Part shown: one piece after another, positions 25,651-37,569 of the stretch | Layout of the letters: each line of letters opens with the position of its first letter | Position numbering within the stretch: the stretch's first letter is position 1 | Notes under the pieces: generated by a model | What the model saw: only the letters and a program-made list of their open reading frames with translations | Told to the model about the DNA's origin: nothing | Database searches by the model: none | DNA from: Ooceraea biroi | Lineage: Eukaryota; Arthropoda; Insecta; Hymenoptera; Formicidae | Assembly: GCF_003672135.1 (NCBI RefSeq) | Contig: NC_039510.1 | Coordinates: forward strand, 15,252,001-15,316,000 | Reading direction: 5' to 3' | Length of the DNA: 64,000 nucleotides | Translations under genes and position numbers: made by a program

Positions 25651-27918
25651 ATGACGAAAGTCTACAAAAGCGACGAGGATCTACAAAAATTAGAAGAAGA
25701 AGCGATAGCCAGGGGTACGAAGTATGTCACGAACCTTCTGCAACGACCGGGTCAGTTGGAGAAAATTGACATGTACAAGCGTAGAATCAGCAGGAAGAAG
25801 GCGTCCGTCGAGACTATGCTGAAAACCGCGATGCAAAGTCAGCTGGACGGGGTCAGGGTCGGCTTCGAACAACTGCAGAGTTCCTTGGAAAGTATCGCTG
25901 CTATCAAGGATGATCTGGATCACATGAATCAACTGTTCAGTTCTGTTCTGAAGCTTAGTTCTAGGCTGCAGGCGGTGCAGGAGGAGAACATGCGTCATTC
26001 TCAATACGTGATTGCTAAGGAGAACTTGAAGCACATATTCACCGTTCCCGAGAGCGTCGAGAAGACAAAGCAGTGGATAAACGAGGGTAAATTGCTGCAC
26101 GCACACCAGAGCCTGATGGATCTTGAGACTTCCAGAGATGAATTACTCTACGAGCTGCATAAGCTGCCGAATCAGTCACCAGCGGACACAATTATGTTGA
26201 AAGCTTATTTCGAAGATGTGGAAATGCTTTCTCAGCTAATGGAGAAACAAATAAGGCTGGTATTGAGTCGCACTTTGAACACAGTCAGGAAGGAACCTAC
26301 TGTTATAGTGACGCCTCTGAGAATCATCGAGAGGGAAGAGAAGGCTGATCAGTTTGCCATCCAGAGGCACAAGCAAAGTGGATTTATGGCACCGGGCAGA
26401 CCCAAGCGGTGGAAAGACATGGCAATGAAGGTACTGGAGAAGTCCGTCGCTAACAGAATCGAGGGAACTCAAGTAGATGAAAGGGCGGATAACAAAATGT
26501 GGTTAGTGAGATATTTAGAGCTTACGAGGCTCTTGATCTTCGAGGACTTACGAGTAGTGAAGACTCTATGCAAGCCTTGTTTTCCACCTTGGTACGATAT
26601 AGTGAGGACTTTCGTCAAAATGTATCATACTAGTCTGTCCCAACATTTAAAGGATATAATCGCTGGTGGATTGGAAGGGAACGAATATGTTTCCCTGTTG
26701 GCATGGATAATGAATACCTACACTGGACCGGAATTAATGCAACATCCCGAATTAAATATTGACACATCTGATATTGGCCCGCTACTCAGTCCTGAGATGA
26801 TAAATGATCTTCAGGAAAAATATTTGCGAAACATGTGTCAGAATTATGAGGACTGGATGAGGAAGACGTTAGAAACGGAGAAACTCGATTGGAGGAGCGG
26901 CGTTCTGCCCGAGAGCAGTACCCAAGAGCTTTATTATCATACCGCGGCACCAGTCATCATATTCCAGATGATCGATCAGAATCTGCAAGTTGCAAAGACC
27001 ATTAGTTCCGATCTAATGGCGCAAGCGTTGATTCTCTGCATCGAACAGGTAACTAAATACGGATCTATGTATAGACAAGCGATATTGGAATTTAAGACGA
27101 AGCATTTCGAGGACAGGAGTCAAGTACCTTACTTCACTCATCATATGATCACGATAGTTAATAATTGCATACAATTCACCGAGTTAGCACAGCAAATGAA
27201 GCAACTTTACTGGGTGCCTTACACCGGCGGGGATGCTACTATAAAATTTGAAAATCTCTTAGCGAATTATCAGCAACTGAGGAATGAGGCTGCTGCCATT
27301 TTATTGCAAGAATCTTTCCTGGATTTGGAACTGCATTTCCAAGATTTGATCACGCCCAAGTGGCTGTCGTCGCCCATCCCGGTAGAGACCATCTGCGTCA
27401 CCCTGGAAGATTACTTTCAAGATTATAATCATCTGAGTCCAAAGAATTTCGAGTACGTTATTAGCGAGGCGCAGAATCTGATCGCAAAACGTTACATTTC
27501 CGCGATGTTGCAGAGGAAAATATCGTTGAAGACCTACGACGAGTGCTTGACGTGCACATCGAAGATAATGACGGAAGCGGACAAATTAAAGAATTTCTTC
27601 GACCGAATCGCGCCAAAAGTCGGAAATTTCAACTCGCCGTTCGAAATAATAAAACGTCTCGCCGAGGTACTGAGATGCGAAGACTCGGAGATTCTATCTC
27701 TCGATCTGCACTCCTTGGTCGAGAAGTATCCTGATATGACCGAGGATCATCTGATTAGATTGCTCGGTCTGAGAGGTGATGTATCACGGGCGGAGGCTCG
27801 AGGAAAGGTCTCTTACATCATGGAAGCTCAACGTAATCGGAAGCCTGTACAATCTGTCACAAACAGCATATTCAAACAGATAGTTATACAGGACAGTTTT
27901 CTTGGTTGGAAGCCTTGA
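25651..27918 (+). CDS. Sec6: SEC6 / EXOC3, exocyst complex component 3
   Basis: Exocyst subunit that tethers secretory vesicles to the plasma membrane before SNARE-mediated fusion. A single uninterrupted frame of 755 aa, the normal length for animal Sec6 (about 745-755). The start is the ATG at 25651 (MTKVYKSDEDLQKLEEEA); an in-frame TTG nine bases upstream was ignored. The N-terminal ~140 residues form a long amphipathic coiled coil (RISRKKASVETMLKTAMQSQ). The rest is the helical-bundle Sec6 domain, with WYDIVRTFVKMYH and the C-terminal block VEKYPDMTEDHLIRLLGLRGD. Absence of introns contrasts with its intron-rich neighbours. Confidence 0.94.
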   Translation: MTKVYKSDEDLQKLEEEAIARGTKYVTNLLQRPGQLEKIDMYKRRISRKKASVETMLKTAMQSQLDGVRVGFEQLQSSLESIAAIKDDLDHMNQLFSSVLKLSSRLQAVQEENMRHSQYVIAKENLKHIFTVPESVEKTKQWINEGKLLHAHQSLMDLETSRDELLYELHKLPNQSPADTIMLKAYFEDVEMLSQLMEKQIRLVLSRTLNTVRKEPTVIVTPLRIIEREEKADQFAIQRHKQSGFMAPGRPKRWKDMAMKVLEKSVANRIEGTQVDERADNKMWLVRYLELTRLLIFEDLRVVKTLCKPCFPPWYDIVRTFVKMYHTSLSQHLKDIIAGGLEGNEYVSLLAWIMNTYTGPELMQHPELNIDTSDIGPLLSPEMINDLQEKYLRNMCQNYEDWMRKTLETEKLDWRSGVLPESSTQELYYHTAAPVIIFQMIDQNLQVAKTISSDLMAQALILCIEQVTKYGSMYRQAILEFKTKHFEDRSQVPYFTHHMITIVNNCIQFTELAQQMKQLYWVPYTGGDATIKFENLLANYQQLRNEAAAILLQESFLDLELHFQDLITPKWLSSPIPVETICVTLEDYFQDYNHLSPKNFEYVISEAQNLIAKRYISAMLQRKISLKTYDECLTCTSKIMTEADKLKNFFDRIAPKVGNFNSPFEIIKRLAEVLRCEDSEILSLDLHSLVEKYPDMTEDHLIRLLGLRGDVSRAEARGKVSYIMEAQRNRKPVQSVTNSIFKQIVIQDSFLGWKP

Positions 27919-28784
27919 GACTGGAAAAAGAATTTTTATGAAACTAAAACGTGAAACGACAATGGGTTTTCTAATGTTAGCATAATGACTTTTCTGAATC
28001 AGGAAGATTTAACGTAAAATATGAAGACAATATAACAGTACATACTATATTATACAAATTTGTTGTTAAATTAATTTAATTTCATTATACATTGGTTTTA
28101 CATTTCATAAAATTGTAAAGGTTTGTACTAAGACCAAAAATTATTTAAACTAGGTTATCAAACAAATTAATATATAACATGTATATAAATTGTTATATAA
28201 ATGATAGTATTATAGAAGCACTAAAAACTGTATTAAAATGATTAATATTAGATAAATCATGTTTATAATATCTTATCAATGAATCTTTATTACTCCTTAA
28301 CCTCTCCAATTTCCACTTGGAACATCAATAGCAGTAAGTCTTGAATCATTCATAAAATATGCTTGCTACAATATTAGCATCATATATATAAGAATAGAAG
28401 TCCGCAAAAAATTATTTCATGAGTTTATAATTATCTGATTTAATTTCTGTTTGCTTATCACTACATAACATACTATTTATACATATGTATTGGTAACAAA
28501 TAAAGAAACTTAACCTATTACAGATAATTCGAGTAGCCGCTTACTGATAAAATTATGAATATATAATAAAAGTATAAATAAGCATAAATTCGAAGAATGT
28601 ATATAATTTGCACATGTGCATATAATAAAAAATTTTTCCATTTCTGTAGAGATAATTTATGTGCCAACAATAAGCACAGATAAATCTTTCATAACTATAT
28701 AATTACATAAAAATATTATATTTTCAGTAACAAGACGTAATCCAGGACTGTTGTGTTTTATTTGTTTAAATATTTTTGAGAATT
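27919..28784. other. AT-rich region between SEC6 and the O-glucosyltransferase gene
   Basis: About 870 bases with no coding frame. It presumably holds the SEC6 3' untranslated region (one AATAAA at 28499-28504) and the promoter of the next plus-strand gene. Nothing else was recognised. Confidence 0.45.
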
Positions 28785-30977
28785 ATGCGTCTAACAACAT
28801 TCCTAGTGGTACTTATTTGTGCGGGAGCAAGTAATATTGATGTAGATCCACTGAAAACAATCGTTTGGGGTCCAGGATTGAAACCAGCGGAAATTACTAT
28901 GCGTGCAAGATATATTTTTTTGCAACTCGTCGATTCATCTGGAAAAAAGTTAGTATAATCAACTAATTATATGTGTGTGTGTGTGTGTGTGTAATTATAT
29001 TAATTATATGAATTTTATGGCTTATGTATCTAACATTATATTGTAATATCACATATTCCAGCTTGACAGTATCTCCTGGTAAAAATGTAGTTACTGGTCA
29101 AGTACATGGTCAATCCTTTGATGGCACAATATGCCGAATATGGACTCAAATTTATGATTGTAAGGATGGTAGCTTCATTATACGTTACAAAGTATTTAAT
29201 ACTTGTTTCAAAATCATGATTAAAGTAAAGATCAAAGGAAAAGAATTGCCGATGCCTTCAGAGATCAAAGGTATGCATACCTGCGCTTTCACTTAAAATT
29301 TCAAAGAATCTGACCAAGAAATATTTGCTTAGGTCCTGTTTACGAGGAAGAATGTTACTGCCCAAACCCATCAGTCACTACTTGGCTACATCACTATCAA
29401 TGTCAACAGAATTATACCCAAATGCATCATGATCTTTCTTCATTTCCAAGTGTTGACTTTGACAGAATACGTGAAAGCATTATTAAAAGATATGATCAAC
29501 CAAGCAGTGTCAGCATTTGTCACTACATATTGAAATCCAACAAAGTAAGTATTATATTGTATTATATTATTATTTATATAATTAATATTCATAAATATCG
29601 ACTTGAACGAGATTAAATTAGATTTATAGGCGATGTTACGGCCAGCATGTTGGTTTTAAAATATTTATGGACGCCATATTACTGTCACTTGCACGTAAAG
29701 TAGTGCTGCCAGATATAGAATTCTTTGTGAATTTGGGTGACTGGCCGCTTGTGCCCAATGCAGGTCCGCTTTATCCCATTTTTTCATGGTGCGGATCTGA
29801 AAGTACAAAGGATATCGTTATGCCTACGTATGATATCACGGAATCATCCCTGGAGGCGATGGGAAGGTACAATATGTATTGATGATGCCAGTAATCTAAA
29901 ATATCATTTTACTTGCAATATCATATGCCTGAAAAACAGGGTAATGTTAGATACACTCTCCGTACAAGGTAATACCGAACTGCCATGGGATAGCAAGATT
30001 GAACAATTATTTTGGCGTGGACGTGACTCCAGAAGAGAACGTCTCGACTTAATAGATATCTCAAGAAGACATCCAGATCTCTTCAATGTCTCAATTACTA
30101 ATTTCTTCTTCTTTAGAAATGAAATAGACAAATATGGACCTGCACAAACTCATGTGTCATTTTTCAATTTTTTTAAGGTAAATATATAAAACATTGTAAT
30201 ATTTTTGTGTAAATAGAGATAAGAATAAGTTAAGCTTAGTACATTTTTAAAGTTATATTCCTAAGAGCAATTACGTTATTTTAATATGCATGTAATATTC
30301 ACTACTTGATATAAGAGCACTTTATTGTCTACAAATTTTTGAGGCATGTTCTGTGGTAGAGAATTTGCTATTCTTTTTGCAATAATTTATTGTCACACTC
30401 AACTATGAAATTTTAATTCATAAATACTAGAAATATAGATAAATGTAATTGGTTTAATCTTATTAATTCTATCTTTCTTCACAGTACAAGTACCAGCTGA
30501 ATATTGATGGTACAGTAGCAGCATATAGATTTCCATATTTACTTGCTGGCGATTCTTTGGTATTTAAACAAGAATCGAAATACTACGAATTTTTTTACGA
30601 AGATCTTATACCTGAAGTACATTATATGCCTGTGAAAAGTGATCTCTCAGATCTCGTTGACAAAATTACGTGGGCGAAAGAGCACGACGAGGATGGATTG
30701 AAAATTGTTAAATCCGCTAGACAATTTGCAAGGGATAATTTATTACCACGTGATATATTGTGTTACCATACAGTTTTATTTCATGTATGAGAAAGCTCTA
30801 GCTTTATATGTTGCTCTCTCTTGGTATATCTTGCCAAATAATATATATTTCTTTCAGGAATGGAGTAAACGCTTAAAGAGTAAAGTTGAAGTCCTAAATA
30901 ACATGGAAGAAGTACCACAACCTAGTCATTCCTGTCAGTGTCGTCTTAGCAATTTAAACTTCAAAGATGAGTTATAA
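28785..30977 (+). CDS. POGLUT2/3-type protein O-glucosyltransferase (KDEL motif-containing)
   Basis: ER-lumenal glycosyltransferase (CAP10/GT90 family) that adds glucose to serines of EGF repeats, for example in Notch and fibrillins. Exons: 28785-28948, 29062-29270, 29333-29544, 29622-29866, 29940-30177, 30485-30784 and 30858-30977; 1488 nt, 495 aa (human POGLUT2 502). A signal peptide (residues 1-17, MRLTTFLVVLICAGASN) is followed by a filamin-type Ig domain, with the VWGPGLKP start at 29-36. The CAP10 domain follows from about residue 150, with LPWDSKIEQLFWRGRDSRR and the DGTVAAYRFPYLLAGDSLVFKQ region. The protein ends exactly in KDEL, the ER-retrieval signal. The Ig domain plus KDEL end marks the POGLUT2/3 branch rather than POGLUT1; which paralogue name applies in insects is uncertain. 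The intron 1 sequence has a GT microsatellite at 28971-28992. Confidence 0.93.
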
Positions 30978-32707
30978 TTTAACATTCTTTCAAAATATTT
31001 TCCTAGGGTTTATTTATAGAATTAAGATTTACATCTGATAGATCCATATTACGAAAATCATCTATTATGTATGCACAAAGATGGACATATGTTCATTTTT
31101 ATTAAGATTTTTGTATTTATCACTGTCAAAAATAAAAAGCAATATACGAGTTAATTTGAAAATCGATTCTCTAATATTGATAAATCTTTTCTCTCTCAAT
31201 ACTTGTACAACCTGTTATGTTTATATATATAATTTAATATTTTTTACTTATTTAATCTAACGTCATGTTGAGAACGCGAACAAGATACATTTATTTGTAC
31301 AATTATTAACATCTCCCTCGAAAAATATTTGTAGGACAAATACAGAATATTAGATTTACATATTACAACCAAGAAGAAAGTGATTCTTTGTATAAAAATA
31401 ACAAATATAGCCTAAAATATTTATATATCAGTTGCGTGTGAAATATCTTATTTTTATTAACATTATGATATTATATAATGGTAATGTCTCACGAAAAAAG
31501 CGCTATAACTCATAACGTATTACGTTAATATATACAAAAAATTATATTAATTTGATAAAGAAAGATATCGACTTCTAACTTTTCAAAACTGATTTCTTTA
31601 GAATTTAGAGATTTATATGAAACAAATATCATAATAATTTATTATTTTATATAAGAAATCACTCTTTTCTTAACTGCGCTGCAGACTCTGTATTGCGAAT
31701 TATATGTGACATGAAAAAATTTATATATTGACATTCGTACTATATGTATATATGTCAATCATGAAAGTGAAATAATTTTACATCCCACAACGTTAAACAC
31801 TATTGCCAGTGTCAGCATAAATCAACATTGCCATACATTATCATACTATATCTCTGACTTTCAATTTATGTTTCTAGCTATATTAATATAACTATATTAA
31901 TAAAAAATTACGTGTGTATGTATATGCATTTGTAATAAAAATAAAGTTTATATAGATTATCGCCTTTTTCGTATATAGAAGAAAATATAAAAGTTACAAG
32001 CATAATATGGACTTGTGATAAATACGTATATTATTCTTATGTATACAAATGGTATAAAACAAATTAGACAAAAAAAGAAAAAGAATATACTAAATTGTAA
32101 CAATTGTACGTTTTTCCTGGATTACAAGTCTTGTCATAACAGTTAAAAGCCATCTTAAATATTAATATACTCATTTTCTTGAGATCTAAAAGAAAAAGAT
32201 TTATTTTTACCCACCTAAACAGTACAAAAACAAAAGTATATATATATATATCATCACACACAAATTAGCATAGAAAAATACGTACGCAAATATTGAAATA
32301 AAAAAAGAATTGTAAATTATTGAAGCTAAGCTCAAATTTTACAGCACAATTATTCTTTATATATATTTAACTCTAAGTTTCTTATTATGTTCTTATGCGA
32401 CACATTAATAAAGATTAAATTAAAGTTTTCCACATAATCATTTTCTTAATCTAATCTCATTGTGCTGATAAACCCTTCATATGTTCACGTTAATGTAGAT
32501 ATTCACAATATCTGTGCATAAATATTGTGAATTAATAAAGTTACATTAACATAACCATATAATAAAAGAAATTAAAATGTTCTCGATATATTCACGCACA
32601 TACATATTAATAAATTAATTAATTATATAATATGTATATATTAATTTATTAATATATATGTGTGTTAATATACTTAATTTATATCAATTTATGGACCTTT
32701 ATAGAAG
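30978..32707. other. AT-rich convergent 3' region between the glucosyltransferase gene and SS18
   Basis: About 1.7 kb, extremely AT-rich, with no open frame of coding character. It should contain both 3' untranslated regions. An AT-rich imperfect palindrome of ATTAAT/AATTAATT type lies at about 32605-32660. No transposon ends or RNA genes were recognised. Confidence 0.45.
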
Positions 32708-35446
32708 TTACTGTGTAGGTGGTTGATAACCGTAACCTCCATATTGATTAGGAGGAGGTGGTCCTTGAGGTCCAGGTGGCGGAGGCATGTGTCCACCAGG
32801 TGGTCGTGGAGGATATTGTGGATACCCTTGTCCTGTCGGCGGTGGGGGATAATTTTGAGGAGGATATTGTGGATGTCCATAGTGTTGGCCACCTTGTGGC
32901 GGATGAGGACTATAAATCTATAATTGAAAATATTGCTATTTTGAATATATCCATGATAAATATATTAATTAGCGATTGTATTAAAGCAACTATTTGTGAA
33001 CAATGTTTGGAATGCATACTTAATCTAGAAAAATGTATTACTTTTGTTTGATAATTATAAGTAATTTGTGAAAATAGAATATTTTATATAATGAAGAATA
33101 GAAACAATTCAATTGATTATGAATTACATGAAGAAAATACCTGTGGCTGCCCGCCTGGGGTTGGTGGAACATAGGTTTGCGTGGTAGTGGGTCCATAAGC
33201 AGGCTGTTGTTGAGGGCCTGGTGGTGGAGCGGGACCCTGCGGCGGGCCGGACGGTGGCTGAAATCCGCTCGGAGCCGGACTCTGAGCTGGTTGCTGTTGC
33301 GTCTGCGGAGCTGTTTGTGACTGTTGCTGAGATTGTTGCGGTGGCTGATGCGGTGATTGGTGCGAGGGTGGTTGATGAGAGGATTGATGAGACGGCTGAT
33401 GAGGTGACTGATGTGGGGGGTGCGGTGGCTGATGGGGTGATTGATGCGGTGGCGGTGGATGTGGTGGGTGCGATGTCGGGTGAGGTGTTTGATGAACAGG
33501 ATACCCAGAAGGGGCTGGCACCGGAGGGGCGTAGCTTCCCTGTGATGTTGGTGGTGGGCCACTACTCGGCGGATACGTCTGCGTCGAAGCAGACGGTGTG
33601 CTTGTCGGCTGACTGCTTTGAGCGTAAGTATTGCCACCGCTTGCAGAGGAAGTACTAAATGGCGGAGACGTAGACGCGGGGCCATATTGTGTCGCACCGG
33701 GACCCGGGCTCGGTTGATTAACATAGTTGGGCTGCGGACCCGCGTTTTGCTGAGACCCAGGTTGAGGGGGTTGAGTCGCGCTGGTTGTCGGAGGCGGTGG
33801 GTAATTTTGCGGTAGGACATTGTTCGCGTATGCCTGTGAGGAGGGTGGGGGGTAATTCCCGGGTTGCCCCGCAGCGTACGCGTTTTGAGGTGGCGCTTGG
33901 GACGGTGGCTGTTGATAATTTGGTTGTGGACTAGGACTGCCATATTGCCCTGGTTGCTGTTGTTGACTACCTGATGAGAAATTCTGCTGCGAAGCATTAG
34001 AAGGTGGGTAACCTTGTTGATTTGGTGGCGGTGGTCCGTATCCAGAAGGCGGCTGAGTTGAACCTGGTGGTGGATAACCACCTGGTTGCGGACCGTAGCT
34101 GTTTACTGTGGTCGGAGGACCGTAATTTGGCTGTGTGGCTGCACTGTATCCCTGTTGCTGAGAAGCGTTTGGTGGTCCGTACTGGTTTGGTTGGCCAGGA
34201 GTGTACGCAGACCCTTGTGGTCCTTGATAATTTGAGCCAGGATTCTGACTGGTATATTGAGCAGGATAACCTTGCTGAGAAGGCTGCTGGGGATAACCTT
34301 GTGGACCTCTGTATTGCTGTGGACCCGGTGCTGTTGGAGGCCCTATAAATATTAATAGATTAAGATGTATGCATAATCTCAAATAGAAATATTCGAATCA
34401 CAAAATAAATCAGCATATAACTATAATTTTAAATCGAACTTGAATGTGGAAATAAAATTTCCATCAACAAATTAGTATATAACGTACTATTTATGGTAGG
34501 TCCTTGGCCAGGCATCACAGGTCCGCGATAACCACCTTGCGCCATCGGTTGGCCTTGATTAAAAGTCGACATTGGCATGGTTGGCTGTGTATTCGGTGGC
34601 ATTTCGCCTCCAGGGCCTGCTGTACCACCTGGACCACTTGGAAGTCCTTGTGGATTCATCATACCATGTTGAGGGCCATTGGGTATACCTTGAGGTAGCT
34701 TGGAAAAAGAAAAGATAATTAAATTATTTACAATTTATTCAACTTTGTATTTTTATTAGACTGAAGTTTTTTAATATGAGATTCTACTTACAGGTAATAA
34801 AGTTTGCAAATTTTGGTTTACATCTGCGATGGATGCTAAGTATACCAAGTTGCGATGTAACATCTGCTGATACCTGAAAGTTAAATTTAATAAATAAAAA
34901 TAACATAAAAAAATATATATACACAGGTCAACAAAAATAAATTAATGACAAGAGCAATTCTTCTTGATACTATGTATCGAAAAAGAATAATTAAAACGAT
35001 ATTTACTTATAAGTACAAAATTGTTATGACAAAAAATTAATTTTTATTACATAATATCATTTTACAAGCAATATTTATTTATATCTGCTACAAAAATAGC
35101 CAAAGTACTATGCAATATATTTAAAAGACATTACAACCACTGCATTAATTACTTACTGTACACATTCCTGTGCCTTGCCCTTGTTCTGATACTCTTGAAT
35201 CATTTGTATAAGTTGGCAATTTTCATCAAGCATCTAGAGAACATAAAAATATACACATAGATAAAATTATGAAAAGATGAAAAATTGCAAGTACATATTA
35301 AAAAATTCCAGTTTTTGGTTACAAGCAATATATAAAGTTGTATTTCCTTTTTTTTTAAAACAAAGTCATACAGTCAGTTTCTTTACCTTCTGTATTTGGG
35401 CAGGATTTGGAGGCGGCCGACCGCGTTGCGCAAAAGTTACAGACAT
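32708..35446 (-). CDS. SS18/CREST-like BAF chromatin-remodelling subunit
   Basis: Orthologue of SS18 / SS18L1 (CREST), a coactivator subunit of BAF (SWI/SNF) remodellers that binds the ATPase core through its N-terminal SNH domain. Exons (minus): 35387-35446, 35157-35233, 34792-34873, 34488-34698, 33141-34342 and 32708-32917; 1842 nt, 613 aa. SNH domain at residues 12-73: PPPNPAQIQKMLDENCQLIQ, YQNKGKAQECVQYQQMLH, then NLVYLASIADVNQNLQTLLP. The rest is one long QPGY-rich, low-complexity domain, expected to phase-separate and recruit cofactors. It includes a histidine-proline-glutamine block (HQSPHQPP-type repeats, encoded at about 33345-33490). At 613 aa it is longer than the vertebrate proteins (about 400), mainly from expansion of the QPGY part. 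The last acceptor was placed so that the junction reads PQIYSPHPPQ, the only in-frame option. Confidence 0.92.
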
Positions 35447-36219
35447 TTTTGGAGCAAGTCGGAACAGTCTTGTGATGAAAAAAGTTGCTCAACTAGTGCT
35501 AGTCTTCTTTTACATTACACCATCACAAGAAGCTACTTAAAAACGCCTCAAAGTGTGGCACGTCCATTTTCATCGTATTTTCGAAGCATCCTTTCGGTGA
35601 TGTCGGCGCCCCGAAGTACGCGATTACTCGCGCGAGTCCGGCTAAGCAGAAATCCCCCGCAGTTCGGTCGACCCGCGCGTTATCTAACCACAAACCAATC
35701 ACCCATGCACAGTATTTTTGCGAGAATATAGTTGACGCGTGTAGCAATTATCGGCAATTACCTTGCGGAGTATCCAGTTTCGGAATGAGGGATGAGAGGT
35801 CGAACTCCTTCCGAAATAGATGGCCTAGAGAGGCAGCGCCACTAACGGCGAGCACGCGCACTCTCTTTCTTCTGCGTAGTACGGGTATCACCGACATTTT
35901 AGATCGCAATATATAAGTTGCAAAATAGATAAAAAAATGACGTGTATAAATCGATATTGTTCTACGTCGCATTATATTTAGAAAACAAAACTTTTGTAAA
36001 CTTATCTCATCCAACATCGAATTTGAGCATTGAATGCCGCAAAATGGCGACCAACTTACGATCCGACCGGCGGCGGTGAATTTCGGAACACATTCGAATT
36101 TTAAAACTGCGTATGTGCGCGTGTAATTGCCGCATGCACTCCGCTTGAAAGCAGAAAAATGATGCGGAAGTGCCGGTTTCTAAGATTTGCTTTATCACGT
36201 TGACGTAATACGCATACAA
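35447..36219. promoter_or_regulatory. Bidirectional promoter region of SS18 and CCS
   Basis: The divergent starts are 773 bases apart, with raised GC at about 35560-35720 and 35770-35890 and again at 36040-36150. Short minus-strand frames here are composition artefacts. Individual factor sites were not assigned. Confidence 0.45.
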
Positions 36220-37569
36220 ATGGCATCGGCAAAGGTAGGCAATTTTTTAGATTCATTGATGAATTATGATGTATCAAGCAATCGGTATAAATGATTTCTG
36301 TGGATCACGACTCGTAATTTCCGCAGATCGAGTTTGCGGTACACATGACGTGTGAGAGATGCGTCAACGCTATTTCGAAAAGTCTAGCGGACTTGGAGGG
36401 TATTCGAAATATCGACATATCCTTAGATCGTGGCACTGTCATTGTTGAATCGGATCTGTCTTATTCTGTCATACAAGAAAGGATTGAGAAAACTGGAAGA
36501 CGGGCAGTCTTGAAAGGATATGGAGGTTTAATATATCTCTTCTTCATTGTTGTGATAGTAAACCATGCTTGGTGTGCTTGCGACAGAATGACAATCCTCA
36601 ATTTCTAAGATCACCTACTCTTAAAATTATTAGGAAATTATTAGGAAAACGTGACGTAGTTATATGCTATGCTATAGTTACACTATAGTTATTTATACTA
36701 TAACTCATTCGCTGACGTTACGTTTAACTTTCATAGACGGATCAAGCGCAGTATCGATGTTAGGTGGAAACTCAGGATACAGTATAGGTAATTTGATCAA
36801 AGGGGTAATAAGATTCGCACAGACTCCTGATGGATGTATCGTAGATGGTACGGTCGATGGCTTGAGTCCAGGCGAGCATGGCATGCATATACATGAGTGT
36901 GGTGACATTTCCAATGGTTGTGACAGGTAAGTTTGCCTCAAGCGAGAACAAATGTCCAAATTGACAACTTGAACAAATCCGACTTTTACTGCAGCGTAGG
37001 TGAGCACTTTAATCCATACAATTCTCAGCATGGAGGTCCCGAAGACGATTTGTCTAAGAGGGTAAGCATGATGATGCGACGGCTGTTTAGATATGTTCTA
37101 ACAGTACCATTATCTGCAATTGTAGCATGTTGGTGATCTTGGTAACATTCTAGTGGATGCTACAGGCAGAGCCACTTTCCGGAGTCTAGACAAGTTTCTT
37201 AAAATATCTGACATCATCGGGAGATCGCTCATTATTACTAAAGATCCGGATGATCTTGGCAAAGGTGACGATCCGGAGTCCAAGATAAATGGAAATAGTG
37301 GGACTAGGTATGGCAAATGATTATTGTATATAAAAGTTTTACAGCTGATCATTCATTGTTTACTGTTTTATGAATCTCTTGTTTTCTCTTCTCCCCATAG
37401 ACTAGCCTGTGGTATCATAGCTCGATCGTCGGGGTTATTCCAGAATACGAAAAAAATTTGTGCATGCGACGGCGTCACAATATGGGATGAGAGAGATCGG
37501 GCGCGTGCAAATAATCACGGTACTAAAAGTTATGCAGACTTAAATGAGAAACTGTGCACAATAATTTGA
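36220..37569 (+). CDS. CCS: CCS, copper chaperone for superoxide dismutase
   Basis: Delivers copper to SOD1 and oxidises its disulfide, in the cytosol and intermembrane space. Exons: 36220-36234, 36327-36525, 36737-36926, 36995-37061, 37126-37307 and 37401-37569; 822 nt, 273 aa (human 274). Exon 1 is a 15-base micro-exon (MASAK). Domain I is an HMA fold with the copper site MTCERC at residues 12-17. Domain II is SOD-like (about 73-230) with GMHIHECGD, GEHFNPYNSQHGGPEDD and RHVGDLGNI. Domain III has the copper-transfer CxC motif at Cys238 and Cys240 (KKICACDG). All three functional domains are intact. It lies head-to-head with SS18 and upstream of ASTE1 on the same strand. Confidence 0.95.

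Noticed and set aside
25690..26472. Antisense open frames within SEC6
   Set aside because: Shadows of a strongly conserved sense coding region.
29737..30189. 150-codon alternative frame overlapping the O-glucosyltransferase exons
   Set aside because: Reads through an intron; the spliced frame has conserved CAP10 sequence on both sides.
33038..34081. 347-codon second frame on the minus strand inside the SS18 exon, and a 145-codon plus-strand frame
   Set aside because: Both are shadows of the repetitive QPGY coding sequence; the true frame continues from the conserved SNH exons with matching splice phases.
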